Shown: positions 28,331 to 39,098, numbered from the stretch's first letter. The stretch: 64,000 bases of DNA from JAOAPG01 sp963791575 (GCA_963791575.1 CAWBSY010000001.1:434001-498000); one strand, 5' to 3'. Notes: generated by a model from the letters alone, not told the origin. A program made the numbers and translations.

Positions 28331-28399
28331 CCACGGAGGAACACAGGGAACACGGATTTCTGAATAGGTTTCTCTGTGGAAATCTGTGTCCTCTGTGGT
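28330..28399. repeat. inverted intergenic element, CCACGGAGG / CCTCTGTGG type
   Basis: Left arm from the last base of the thiolase stop (ACCACGGAGGAACACAG, on to ACACGGATTT at about 28360) and right arm at 28380-28399 (AAATCTGTGTCCTCTGTGGT) are imperfect inverted copies. The element ends just before the AAAGG ribosome binding site of the next gene. Similar words occur at the other two junctions of this operon. Confidence 0.7.
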
Positions 28400-28412
28400 G
28401 AAAAGGATTCTC

Positions 28413-29307
28413 ATGGAAATCAAAAAAGTAGGCGTTCTCGGTTGTGGGCTCATGGGCTCTGGCATTGCCCAGGTTGCCGCTGCGGCTGGATTCGATGTCA
28501 CTGTTCTCGAAGTCGAGCAGAAATATCTCGACAAAGGCTTTGCCGGAATCGAAAAGTCACTGGCGAAGTTTGCCGAGCGGCCTCCAGAAAAGGGCGGCAT
28601 CACTGCTCAGCAAAAAAACGAAATTCGCGCACGGCTCAAAGGCACAACCAACAAACAAGACCTAGCCGATTGCGACATCATCATCGAGGCGATCATTGAG
28701 AACGTTCCGAGAGAAGAAGGCGATGTACGCCTCGCTCGATAGCATCGTAAAGAAAGATGCCATCTTCGCCACCAATACTTCGTCCATTTCCGTCACTGAA
28801 CTTCTAACTTCCACCAAGCGCCCCGAGCGTTTCATCGGACTGCACTTCTTCAATCCTGTGCCGCTGATGAAGCTGGTTGAAGTCGTCCGCACAATCGCGA
28901 CAGCGCCGGAAGTTTACGATGCCGCCTACGAATTTGCGAAAAAGCTGGGCAAGGTTCCCGTCCGCACCAGCGACAAGACCGGATTCATCGTCAACCGCCT
29001 GCTGGTGCCGTATCTGCTCGATGCTGTCCGCGCCTACGAAGAAGGTGTGGGATCGATTGAAGACATCGATAATGCAATGAAGCTGGGCTGCGGCTATCCC
29101 ATGGGACCTCTTACGCTTCTCGATTTTGTCGGGCTCGATACGACGTACTACATAACGCATGTGATGTACGACGAATTCAAAGAGCGAAGGTTCGCCTCGC
29201 CGCCGTTGTTGAAGAGGCTGGTAATGGCGGGATGGTACGGAAGAAAGAGCGGCAAAGGGTTTTACGATTACGCAGATCCAAATAATCCGAAGGCGAACAA
29301 GTTATAG
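28413..29307 (+). CDS. hbd: 3-hydroxybutyryl-CoA dehydrogenase (frameshifted)
   Basis: Interconverts acetoacetyl-CoA and 3-hydroxybutyryl-CoA with NAD(P). The ATG at 28413 has AAGGA six bases upstream. The N-terminal Rossmann motif GCGLMGSG (9-16) and the C-terminal domain (LHFFNPVPLMKLVEV, GFIVNRLLVPYL, GCGYPMGPLTLLDFVGLD) are intact. The first frame ends at 28742 and the second starts before 28730; one extra base near 28706-28710 explains it, joining IIEAIIENVP to EKKAMYASLDS. Corrected length is about 297 residues against 280-290 usual. It is the middle gene of the thiolase-hbd-crotonase module. Confidence 0.9.
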
Positions 29308-29308
29308 C

Positions 29309-29442
29309 CATTTCGCGGATGGATGCAGATCTGAAATGGTTTCACTTCAGAGGCCAGAGACATCGTAAGTATGAGCTGAAAATACATCTCGAGTGTAGAT
29401 TGATGTTTTATCCGTGAAATCCGTGTAAATCTGCGGCAAGTT
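29309..29442. repeat. intergenic element, CGCGGATGGAT / ATCCGTGAAATCCGTG type
   Basis: Between hbd and the crotonase gene. The left end (TTCGCGGATGGATGCAGAT, from about 29311) and the right end (TTTATCCGTGAAATCCGTGT then AAATCTGCGGC, 29407-29438) carry words in opposite orientation. The right arm reappears inverted after the crotonase gene at 30236. Confidence 0.65.
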
Positions 29443-29450
29443 GTGAGTCT

Positions 29451-30233
29451 ATGAACTACGAAAACATTCTTCTCTCCAAGAAAAATTCCATCGCCTACGT
29501 CACTGTCAACCGGCCCAAGGTGCTCAATGCTCTCAACATGGCTACCATGGAAGAGCTGCGCTCCGCCTTCACCGACATCAAAGACGATCGCGAAATTCGC
29601 GTTGCCATCCTGACCGGATCTGGCGAGAAAGCTTTCATCGCGGGCGCCGATATTGCCGAACTTGCTAAGCACGACGCCGTTTCTGGCAAGGAGTACACGC
29701 ATCGTGGGCAGTCCGTGCTCGATCTGATCGAGAATCTTGGCAAGCCTGTTATTGCGTGCATCAATGGATTCGCGCTCGGTGGCGGGTGCGAGCTCGCCCT
29801 GGCATGCACCATGCGTCTCGCCAGCGAAAATGCCAAGCTCGGACAGCCCGAAGTGAAGCTGGGTATTATCCCCGGCTACGGTGGCTCGCAGCGTCTGCCG
29901 CGGCTCGTAGGCAAAGGCATCGCGATGCAGCTTGTGCTTGCAGGTGAGATGATCAGTGCGCAGGAAGCGCATCGCATTGGATTGGTGAATGAAGTCACCA
30001 CGTCAGCGGATTTAATTCCGCGAGCTGAAGCAATTGCGCAAAAGATTATTGCGAATGCGCCCCTAGCCGTTCAATATGCCATGGAAGCTGTAAACAAAGG
30101 CATGGAGATGACGCAGGCTGAGGGCTTGTATCTGGAAGCAACACTCTTCGGAATGTGTTGCGCAACCGAAGATAAAAAAGAAGGAACGACGGCATTTCTG
30201 GAAAAGAGAGCAGCGCAGTTCAAAGGAAAATAA
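29451..30233 (+). CDS. enoyl-CoA hydratase (crotonase type)
   Basis: 260 residues, the usual length. Hydrates crotonyl-CoA to 3-hydroxybutyryl-CoA or reverses it. Both catalytic glutamates are present with correct spacing, E114 (GGGCELALAC) and E134 (GQPEVKLGI), as is the oxyanion-hole region IAGADI. It closes the thiolase, dehydrogenase, hydratase set, so the operon can carry acetyl-CoA to crotonyl-CoA or back; an acyl-CoA dehydrogenase is not adjacent. No good Shine-Dalgarno. Confidence 0.94.
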   Translation: MNYENILLSKKNSIAYVTVNRPKVLNALNMATMEELRSAFTDIKDDREIRVAILTGSGEKAFIAGADIAELAKHDAVSGKEYTHRGQSVLDLIENLGKPVIACINGFALGGGCELALACTMRLASENAKLGQPEVKLGIIPGYGGSQRLPRLVGKGIAMQLVLAGEMISAQEAHRIGLVNEVTTSADLIPRAEAIAQKIIANAPLAVQYAMEAVNKGMEMTQAEGLYLEATLFGMCCATEDKKEGTTAFLEKRAAQFKGK

Positions 30234-30235
30234 AT

Positions 30236-30272
30236 CTAGCCGCGGATTAACGCGGATCTCACGGATAAAACG
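30236..30272. repeat. intergenic element, CCGCGGATTAACGCGGAT type
   Basis: 37 bases following the crotonase stop (TAGCCGCGGATTAACGCGGA, then TCACGGATAAAACGC). Read on the opposite strand it is an imperfect copy of the right arm of the element at 29407. Confidence 0.65.
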
Positions 30273-30305
30273 CAATTCACCGGAGACCAAATTTCCCAAT
30301 ACCAA

Positions 30306-31034
30306 ATGGACAAGAAAAATAAATCCGAGCTAAATCCTCGCCCCAGATTTCATGGGAAGGCGCTCGAAGGCGGACTGAGTGCGAATGGAAAGCGCTTTGG
30401 CATAGTAGTCTCACGCTTTAATGCCTTCATCACCGAACGACTGTTGCAGAGCGCGTTTGATGGACTCCTGCGTTCCGGAGCGACCGAAGAAGACATCGAC
30501 ATCGTCCGGGTTCCTGGTGCTTTTGAAATTCCTTCCGCTGCGCGTACGCTCGCTGAAACTAGAAAATACGACGCCGTGATCTGTCTCGGATGTCTGATTC
30601 GCGGCGATACCGCTCACTACGATGTCATCGTCAATGAATGTGCTCGCGGCATCGGACAATCCGCTCAGGAAACCGGTGTTCCGCATGCCTTCGGAGTGCT
30701 CACATGCGATACGCTCGAACAAGCCATCGATCGCGCGGGATTGAAGATGGGCAACAAAGGATTCGAAGCCGCGCTAGCGGCGATAGAGATGGCAAATCTG
30801 AAAAAAGCAGTCGTTGGTCAGCAGTCTTCCGTCATTGGCAGAACCAAAGCTAAGAGCCGAAAAGTACTCTCGCTCAAGAAAATCAAAGCTGTAAATGATC
30901 TCTCTCGTAACGAAAACTGTAAACTGAATGAGGCCGATGGCGATTGCCAACGACCAATGACGTACGACCAACGACCAGATGGGCACCCGCCGCAAATCTC
31001 GCGAACTCGTCTTACAGATGCTCTTCCAGGCTGA
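30306..31034 (+). CDS. ribH: 6,7-dimethyl-8-ribityllumazine synthase with aberrant C-terminal tail
   Basis: Penultimate step of riboflavin synthesis. The core (about 25-165) is complete: RFNAFITERLLQSA, PGAFEIP (70-76), and the catalytic histidine H104 in GDTAHYD; it ends normally at EAALAAIEMANL. The frame, however, continues another 75 or so residues. That tail is encoded by the paired CAGTCGTTGG/CCAACGACC intergenic repeat and runs 56 bases into nusB. Length is 242 against about 155 for the family. A true stop may have been lost by mutation or by a miscall in the A-run at 30801-30806, or the element inserted and was read through. Confidence 0.9.
   Translation: MDKKNKSELNPRPRFHGKALEGGLSANGKRFGIVVSRFNAFITERLLQSAFDGLLRSGATEEDIDIVRVPGAFEIPSAARTLAETRKYDAVICLGCLIRGDTAHYDVIVNECARGIGQSAQETGVPHAFGVLTCDTLEQAIDRAGLKMGNKGFEAALAAIEMANLKKAVVGQQSSVIGRTKAKSRKVLSLKKIKAVNDLSRNENCKLNEADGDCQRPMTYDQRPDGHPPQISRTRLTDALPG
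30808..30978. repeat. paired inverted element, CAGTCGTTGG type (copy in the ribH tail)
   Basis: Left arm 30808-30840 (CAGTCGTTGGTCAGCAGTC, then TTCCGTCATTGGC) and right arm about 30945-30978 (GCCAACGACCAATGACGTAC, then GACCAACGACC) are inverted copies 100 bases apart. It lies within the reading frame of ribH and ends at the nusB ATG. Confidence 0.75.
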
Positions 31035-31398
31035 TATGGGAAAGCAGACGCCGGAAGATGTGCGCCGCGTCTTTTGGAAGGAACGAGATTCCGTCGGTTC
31101 GGATGTGCAAGGGTTCGCCGAGGATCTTTTCCGTGTGGCGACCGACCGCACCTCCGAAATTGATGAATTAATTGAACGCCACGCCGAACACTGGCGCATG
31201 GAACGTATGGCAGCGGTTGACCGGAACGTCTTGCGGGCCGCAGTGGCGGAATTGCTGGCTTTCCCTAAAACCCCACGAGCCGTGATCATTAATGAAGCAC
31301 TGGAAATTGCCCGAAAGTTCTCCGCCCCGGAGTCAGTGCAATTCATTAACGGAGTGCTCGACAGCGTCGGCCGCGATCTGGAAAAAGCCAAAGTCTAG
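30979..31398 (+). CDS. nusB: transcription antitermination factor NusB
   Basis: 139 residues, normal. A small all-helical RNA-binding protein that, with S10 (NusE), binds boxA of ribosomal RNA leaders. MGTRRKSRELVLQMLFQAD at the start, MERMAAVDRNVLRAAVAELL and PRAVIINEALEIARKFS are the standard conserved blocks, and FINGVLDSV ends the domain. The ATG overlaps the extended ribH frame by 56 bases. A ribH-nusB order is common in bacteria. Confidence 0.95.
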   Translation: MGTRRKSRELVLQMLFQADMGKQTPEDVRRVFWKERDSVGSDVQGFAEDLFRVATDRTSEIDELIERHAEHWRMERMAAVDRNVLRAAVAELLAFPKTPRAVIINEALEIARKFSAPESVQFINGVLDSVGRDLEKAKV

Positions 31399-31442
31399 GA
31401 AAAGCCCATCAAGTCGAACCATTTAGATCCCACGGGCTACGT

Positions 31443-31522
31443 GGTGGAAGAGCGGCGCTTTAGCGCGGTGTAAGTTTCCGACGCGAACATAACGCGGCCC
31501 TGGAAGGGACCGCTCTTCCACC
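31443..31522. repeat. inverted repeat, GGTGGAAGAGCGG type
   Basis: Arms 31443-31455 and 31510-31522 are perfect 13-base inverted copies enclosing 54 bases that contain further GCGCTTTAGCGC-like palindromes. It lies between the convergent nusB and lipoprotein genes and could act as a terminator for both, though without a U-run. Confidence 0.75.
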
Positions 31523-31664
31523 GGAATTGTTGTAGGCGAACCTGTGCTACGGCGCAACCGCCATCAGCTTTGGATAACAAGTCACCGGAGCATCCAGAGG
31601 AGGATTGCCCGGGCCTGAACAGATTGGCACAGTCGAGTACTTCGTAAGGATCAGCTGCTGAATG

Positions 31665-34006
31665 TCAGTCCCAGATCACCATATCCAGGATGTGAATCGT
31701 AGGATCAAATACGTGATGATTCACAGGATCGTTCACCTGCTCCTGCGCTCCTACAAATAGATAGCGCCCATTTTGCGTTAAGGCAACTTGCAGAGGGAAT
31801 AGCGCTCGCGGCTAGAGCCAGTGGCGTAGAGATGGTCTTGGCGTTGACGTTGAATTCGAAAACGTATGGTAGCGGATGCTGTCCGCCTGCATCATTGGCC
31901 ACAATGTAAACCGTCGAACTGTCCTCGGACACGAGTACCTGAACCGGCGTAAAACTGCCCTGTCCAAAATTGTAGGAAGTAATGCTGTTACCTATATTCG
32001 GCGAGGGAGGTACCGCGGTCGCACTGGAGCAGCCATCCGAGTCAAACGGGAGTGTGTCTGGCTGCACTACCATTAGGCTGATGAAATCAATGCCAGGAGG
32101 ATCGACGGCAATTACCCCCGTTCCATTGGGCAGCGCTCGTACGAAATTCGGCACTCCTGGAGTTGTGATTACCTGTGGGCTGGACGCGGCATTTTCGGCG
32201 ATCACATTATCGCAAGTTCTGCGCACAGTGACATTCGACGCCCCCGAACTAGGATGCTCTCCGATGTAAGCAAACGAACCTTGTGGGAAGAAGGAGACGT
32301 CCGTCGCTGGGTTCATCATATTAATGGTTTGCAGCGCATCCAGCGTTGAATACACGTAAAGCTTCCCGGTATTAGTCACGATGAAAGCTTTGAGGTTGTC
32401 TGGCGAAAACGCCGCGGCCACAGCTCCGGTCACACCCGTCGGAATAAGCGGAACGCTGCTGCCACTGGCTGGGCTAAAAATATAAACCTGATTCGGTGTA
32501 TCGGTGGTATCCGAGACAATGACCTTGCTGTTGTCGGGCGAAACCGCCAGAACTTTGCCTGGAGTCGAGGTGAAGTGCGTCACAGAGTTTCCGCTTGCCG
32601 TCAATACTTGCAATCCCTTTGTGCCTAGACCACCGCTTTCGGTTCCCAAGTAAGCCTTTGTGCCTTGAGGTTCGAATACGAGGGAATTTGGAGTTACTCC
32701 CGATCCAGCGGTAGTGGTAGCCAAGTTTATGGGACTTCCCACGCTGAAAGTTGCCCCATTGCCTGAATTAGCGAGTGTGGCCGTAATGGGTAAGACTCTC
32801 GTGAAACAGCTATCAATCGTGCCGCAATCGCTGGATGTAACGTAGAGTGTCGCGGTCGAGCTTCCAGTCGTAGGTGTCGAAGTGACGTTCAAAATGCCTG
32901 AAGTGCTGGTTGGGTCAAGGTCCTTTGGATAAATTGGCAATGATGGCGAGAGTCCTATGTTGCAAGTTGGCGGCGTGCAAGAGGCAATAATGGTTGCGGT
33001 GCCTCCGGTAGTGCCTTGCGACGTCGTTGCAGTTCCAGCGTAGATGGTGGTGGCGCTACTTCCCGTGACTTTGGCCACCAGCGGCTGGGACGAAGTCCAG
33101 GTCAAAGGAATTCCGGTGACCGGAAATCCTTTGAGACCATTGGGATTTGTTACATTTGGATTTGTGTCATAAGCAGTCGCAGTGATCGAAGTCGAAGTTC
33201 CCGAGTTGCCGACGACCGACAACACGACTGAATTTACGGGACATGTCAGATAGGGGTAAGGCGCACTGTTCACCCCGTCAACGCTCGCGTAAATGGAAGT
33301 CAACCCAGGAATGTTGGCCGTAGCCTGTTCCTGGTTCAGGGTGGGCGGATTGGTCAACGGAACCGAAGAAAGCGTGACCACCCCAGTGGTTCCTGAACTT
33401 TGCGCGGACCAGGAAAACTGCCCCACAGTCGAGGTGATGTCGATTCCACGACTCATAGCTGTAGCTTGCAGCGTTACAAATTGCTGTCCACCTAAGGGCT
33501 GTCCCTTGGAATAGCCCAACATTCCTTGATAACAAGCATTGGGTATCGGATTTGTCTGCAAATTTACTGGGGCGATTGAAACCACGATGCTGTCGATCTG
33601 CTGATGCACGTAGACAGATTGTAGTGGGACTGCTAATGCCCAATGCTGTCGCATAAATCTGAGCAGCGCCGGTCGGTCCAGGCGTACAAACCGTCGGACT
33701 AGTGAGGGAATCCCAAGTCCCGGCGCATGCTGTGCCATTGGAAGCAATCGTCAAAACAGCTGGGTTGCTGGAGTGATAAGCCACCGGTTCGGTAATGGCG
33801 GTGCCAGCATTCGTCTTCGGCGAGGCCGTAAAGTTTAATGTGGTCCCAATACTCATTGAGGCATTTGTGGCAGGCGTGAGACCAATGCTTGCGGGTACAG
33901 GAAAATTCACAACTTTCGTGCTGCCGCCGCCGCTGCATCCACTGAGGCTAAAGCTTAGTAATAAAAAGATCAGACCTGCGACTGCTGCCGAAACCGACCT
34001 ACCCAT
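31665..34006 (-). CDS. lipoprotein with Ig-like repeats and beta-propeller (two frameshifts)
   Basis: About 780 residues after correction. GGAGGA lies immediately upstream of the ATG. A lipoprotein signal peptide ends at the lipobox LSGC (about residue 24). The N-terminal half has Ser/Thr/Gly/Pro-rich Ig-like (BIG2-type) segments; the C-terminal half has YVTN-like propeller blades (VFEPQGTKAYLGTESGG, VLAVSPDNSKVIVSD). Break one is at 33617-33620, where removing one base joins SPTT to SVYVHQQ. Break two is at the GGG of 31795-31797; correction replaces the apparent end at 31705 by LQVALTQNGRYLFVGA and a stop at 31665. Probably a cell-surface protein; role unknown. Confidence 0.72.
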
Positions 34007-34790
34007 TCATCCTCCGCGCTCCCATGGCCGCCCATGGGGCGAGCACGCTTGGTGCTTGACTGTGTCCTAAGAAAATTTCACTCTGGAAAATTCCAGTTAG
34101 TGTAGAGGCTATGTATCTTTTCAGCAAGTTGAGGCGCTTACGCGGCGTTTGAGCCGCGTGCCGAAATCCTGAGCGAAGCCGAAGGATCGATTCCCTTCAT
34201 TCCAATACTTCGATCTTTCAATCTATCGATCTATGGATCAGTCGGATGACCACGAATACATCTGTAAATCTCAAACAGCGACTTCTTTTTGTGAGATGCA
34301 GCAAACTTCAGTTGACGATGTGTGTTTCAGGTTGTTATATTTGTAAGGTTCCGCGAGTTAAGTTTGGCTTGTCTGTACGTGGTGGCTTTTCTTGCCGCGT
34401 CAAAGAAGCGTTGGAAACACGCTGAAAGATCACAGTTAAGCTTTAGAATCATCCATCTTCAGAGCGCATCAAACTCTGTAGATACCCTCGCTGAAACGTC
34501 CTGCGCGCACCTTCCGCCTTTTGGAAGACTATGCGGGGCGCCACTGACGAAACGGATCGCCTCCGGTTGTTTGAATGAGTTCCGGGCTTGGCGGCACCGT
34601 CGTCGGTTCAGTCAAACGGGAAACCGAAAATTTCTTGCCAGGGCAATAGCGGGCAAGATTATGGTTGGCAGATCGCCACCCAGCCCCTGAATCAGGGAAA
34701 AGCAAGCAGCAACATTTGTTTTGCCTGTGCGCGTAAATGTGCGTGGGCGTGAATATGGCTGAGAAGTTGTGGCTGAAGGAGTAGCAAAGA
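34007..34790. other. long leader and promoter region upstream of the str operon
   Basis: 784 bases without a convincing gene. It holds an iterated ATCGATCT-type word at about 34208-34240, a strong promoter-like pair at 34312-34341, and about 450 bases of leader before rpsL. A 122-codon open frame inside the leader (34322-34690) does not look like protein. A small CCCTGA/TCAGGG hairpin lies near 34685. Confidence 0.55.
34312..34341 (+). promoter_or_regulatory. predicted sigma-70 promoter of the str operon
   Basis: TTGACG at 34312-34317, an 18-base spacer and TATATT at 34336-34341, each one mismatch from consensus. It is the best promoter-like sequence in the 785-base gap ahead of rpsL. Transcription from it would give a leader of about 440 bases, long enough for r-protein feedback structures. 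Confidence 0.55.
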
Positions 34791-35165
34791 GTGCCTACTT
34801 TTAATCAATTAGTGAAAGCCGGACGCAAGCGTCCAAGGTACAAGACGGCGAGTCCCGCATTGCAGGGATGTCCGCAAAAGCGCGGTGTGTGCACCCGCGT
34901 CTACACCCAAACGCCTAAGAAGCCGAACTCGGCGCTGCGCAAGGTGGCTCGTGTACGCCTCACCAACGGGATTGAAGTTACGACTTACATTCCAGGCGTC
35001 GGCCATAACTTGCAGGAGCACTCGATTGTGCTGATTCGCGGCGGCCGCGTGAAGGATCTCCCGGGTGTTCGTTATCACGTAGTGCGTGGCACGCTGGATT
35101 CGGTCGGCGTTGCAGGTCGCAAGCAGAGCCGTTCGAAGTATGGCGCCAAGCGCCCGAAAGCTTAG
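34791..35165 (+). CDS. rpsL: 30S ribosomal protein S12
   Basis: 124 residues with a GTG start and AAGGAG about 11 bases upstream. S12 sits at the decoding centre of the small subunit. The conserved TPKKPNSALRKVARV block (residues 41-55, where streptomycin-resistance changes map in other bacteria) has the wild-type PKKPNSA form, as does PGVRYHVVRG. First gene of the str operon, followed by rpsG, fusA and tuf in the classical order. Confidence 0.98.
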   Translation: MPTFNQLVKAGRKRPRYKTASPALQGCPQKRGVCTRVYTQTPKKPNSALRKVARVRLTNGIEVTTYIPGVGHNLQEHSIVLIRGGRVKDLPGVRYHVVRGTLDSVGVAGRKQSRSKYGAKRPKA

Positions 35166-35195
35166 TAGGAGCGATTTAGTAGGAGAAGTTAGACG

Positions 35196-35666
35196 ATGCC
35201 AAGAAAAGGTTATATCGCGAAGCGAAGCGTGGAAGCCGATCCGGTTTACGGATCGAATCTGGTGACGAAGTTCGTCAACTCGATGATGTGGCAAGGCAAG
35301 AAGAGCACTGCCGAGGGCATCTTTTACGAAGCCCTCACAAAGCTGGAGTCCAAAGGTGGCGACGAAGCTTTGAAGCTCTTCACCAAAGCGGTCGAAAACG
35401 CCAAGCCGCTGCTCGAAGTCAAGAGCCGCCGCGTTGGTGGCGCGAACTACCAGGTTCCGGTCGAAGTCAATGCCGACCGGCGTACTTCGCTGGCGATTCG
35501 CTGGCTGATTACCTATTCTCGCGGACGTGGCGAGAAGGGCATGGTCGAGAAGTTGACAAACGAATTGCTGGATGCGGCCAACGGAAAAGGCGCCGCGATC
35601 AAGAAGAAGGAAGATGTTCATCGTATGGCCGAAGCCAATAAGGCATTCGCGCATTATCGGTGGTAG
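35196..35666 (+). CDS. rpsG: 30S ribosomal protein S7
   Basis: 156 residues, normal. S7 nucleates assembly of the 30S head and contacts the E-site. MPRKGYIAKRSVEADPVYGS and the GGANYQVPVEV block are typical, as is the helical C-terminus ending FAHYRW. It follows rpsL after 30 bases and is in turn separated from fusA by an AGCT-word spacer. In other bacteria S7 represses the str operon by binding its mRNA. Confidence 0.98.
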   Translation: MPRKGYIAKRSVEADPVYGSNLVTKFVNSMMWQGKKSTAEGIFYEALTKLESKGGDEALKLFTKAVENAKPLLEVKSRRVGGANYQVPVEVNADRRTSLAIRWLITYSRGRGEKGMVEKLTNELLDAANGKGAAIKKKEDVHRMAEANKAFAHYRW

Positions 35667-35668
35667 AG

Positions 35669-35724
35669 AAGCTGTTAGCTCCTAGCTTTTAGCTAAGAGC
35701 TAGTAGCTAAGACTAAAAGCTGAT
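35669..35724. repeat. iterated AGCT/TAG-word spacer, rpsG-fusA
   Basis: About 55 bases composed of imperfect copies of TTAGCT/TAGCTAAGAGCTAG, reading similarly on both strands and able to fold into several alternative hairpins. It contains TAG or TAA stops in all frames. Confidence 0.75.
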
Positions 35725-35756
35725 TTTCGAGAGCCCCAGAAGGAAATAGAGAAGCC

Positions 35757-37845
35757 GTGGCGAGACAAGTACCATTAGAGCGTTGCAGAAATATCGGCAT
35801 TATGGCCCACATCGATGCCGGCAAGACCACTACGACGGAGCGCATCCTGTTCTATACCGGACGCACGCACCGCATCGGAGAGGTCCATGAGGGCACTGCA
35901 ACCATGGATTGGATGGAGCAGGAGCAGGAGCGCGGAATTACCATTACGTCCGCTGCTACCACATGCACCTGGCGCGACATCCGTATCAACATTATCGATA
36001 CACCCGGCCACGTGGATTTCACGGCCGAGGTCGAGCGCTCCCTGCGTGTGCTCGATGGCGCTGTTGCTGTGTTTGACGCCGTTCATGGTGTGCAGCCGCA
36101 ATCGGAAAAGGTCTGGCGGCAAGCGGATAAGTACGGAGTTCCGAGAATTTGTTTTATCAATAAGATCGACAAGGCTGGCGCGGATTTTGAGCACGCAGTT
36201 GATACTCTCCGCAAGCGACTGAACGCACATCCCATCGCCATTCAGATTCCCATCGGACAAGAAGACAAGTTCAAAGGCGTAGTCGATCTTGTCAACATGC
36301 AGGCGATTACCTGGAAAGACGAGACCATCGGCGCGGAATACATCACCGGCGAAATTCCTGCTGAATTGCAGAAGAAGGCGGAAGCTTTCCATGCGCAATT
36401 GGTGGAGGCTGTTGCCGAAACTGACGATGCCATTCTGCATAAATTCCTTGAAGGCGAGACGGTTACTGCTCCCGAGTTGAAGGCAGCGTTGCGCAGGGCG
36501 ACAATCGAGTTGAAGTTGTTTCCGGTGGTTGTAGGAACGTCGTTTCAAGAATAAAGGCGTGCAGCCGCTGCTCGATGCGGTCGTCGATTATTTACCTTCG
36601 CCGCTGGATGCGGGCGACGTTAAAGGCACCAATCCCGACACCGGCGCTGAAGTGACGCGCAAGCCAGCGGATAACGAACCATTTTCGGCGCTGGCGTTCA
36701 AGATTATGGCTGATCCGTTTGTTGGTCAGCTGACATTCATTCGTGTTTATTCCGGTCAACTCAAATCTGGGGAGGCTGTGATTAATGCTGGTCGCGGGCG
36801 TAGTGAACGCATTGGCCGTCTACTTAAGATGCATGCCAACAAGCGCGAAGACATTCAGGAAATTCTGGCGGGCGATATTTGCGCGGTAGTGGGACTGAAG
36901 AACGTCAGAACCGGCGACACGATTTGTGATGAGAGAAATCCCGTCACGCTGGAAAGCATCACCTTTGCTGTTCCGGTCATTGAAGTCGCGGTTGAGCCCA
37001 AGACGAAAGCCGATCAAGAGAAGATGGGTGCGGCGCTGAATCGTCTCGCTCAGGAAGATCCTACCTTCAAGGTTCACACCGATCCCGATAGCGGACAAAC
37101 CATCATTGGCGGCATGGGCGAGTTGCATCTTGAAATCATCGTCGACCGCATGATGCGCGAGTACAAGGTTGAAGCCAACGTCGGCAAGCCGCAGGTCGCG
37201 TATCGCGAGACCATCCGCAAGAAGTCCGAAGCAGAAGGAAAATACATTCGCCAGACAGGCGGCAAAGGCCAATACGGTCACGCCAAGATTCGTCTCGAGC
37301 CGCAAGAGCCTGGCAAGGGTTACGAGTTCGTCAACGATGTGGTTGGCGGATCGGTGCCGAAGGAATTCATCAAGCCCATCGATCAGGGCATCAAGGAAGC
37401 CATGGAAGGCGGCATCCTGGCTGGCTACGAGATGGTCGACGTCAAGGCGATTCTCTACGACGGCAGCTATCACGATGTCGATTCGAACGAAATGGCATTC
37501 AAGATCGCTGGATCGATGGCATTCAAGGAAGCTGCCCGCAAGGCGTCTCCAGTGTTGCTCGAGCCGGTGATGGCAGTTGAAGTCGTGACCCCGGAAGATT
37601 ACGCGGGAACGATCATGGGTGACCTGAGCTCGCGTCGCGGACGCATTGAAGGCATGGAGCACCGCGCCGGTTCGCAGGTGATTAAAGCGATCGTGCCGCT
37701 GGCGGAGATGTTCGGATACGCGACGCACATGCGTTCCAGCACGCAAGGACGCGCCGAATACTCGATGCACTTTGCGCGATATGAAGAGGCACCGCGGTCG
37801 GTCTCGGAAGAGATCATTGCAAGGGTGCAGGGGACGACGAAGTAA
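35757..37845 (+). CDS. fusA: elongation factor G (frameshifted)
   Basis: Translocase GTPase. GTG start. The G1 motif AHIDAGKT (17-24), RGITI, DTPGHVDF and NKID are present in the first part, which stops at 36554; domains II-V (TFIRVYSGQLKSGE, then the EF-G domain IV HVSR-like TGGKGQYGHAKI) are in the next frame. Dropping one T of the TTT at 36543-36545 restores SFKNKGVQPLLDAV and a 695-residue protein of normal length. EF-G is essential and nothing suggests a second copy, so the break is almost certainly a sequence error. Confidence 0.95.
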
Positions 37846-37902
37846 ACAGTAAGTCTGAAGAGAAGCATTGATCTCAGTAAAGCGAGTTAAGGAAGAAGCG
37901 AA

Positions 37903-39091
<1,189 letters not shown>

Positions 39092-39098
39092 AGGCAAA

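Noticed and set aside
34322..34690. 122-codon frame in the leader before rpsL
   Set aside because: No Shine-Dalgarno, begins within the -10 region of the predicted promoter, and the translation has no recognisable or hydrophobic pattern.
35669..35724. CRISPR-like reading of the AGCT-word arrays
   Set aside because: Unit length varies, there are no unique spacers of constant size, and no cas gene is present.
36540..36560. Programmed ribosomal frameshifting in EF-G (and by extension EF-Tu, L2, S11)
   Set aside because: No slippery heptamer or downstream pseudoknot is shared, the sites differ, and both directions of shift are needed. Homopolymer miscalls explain all of them.
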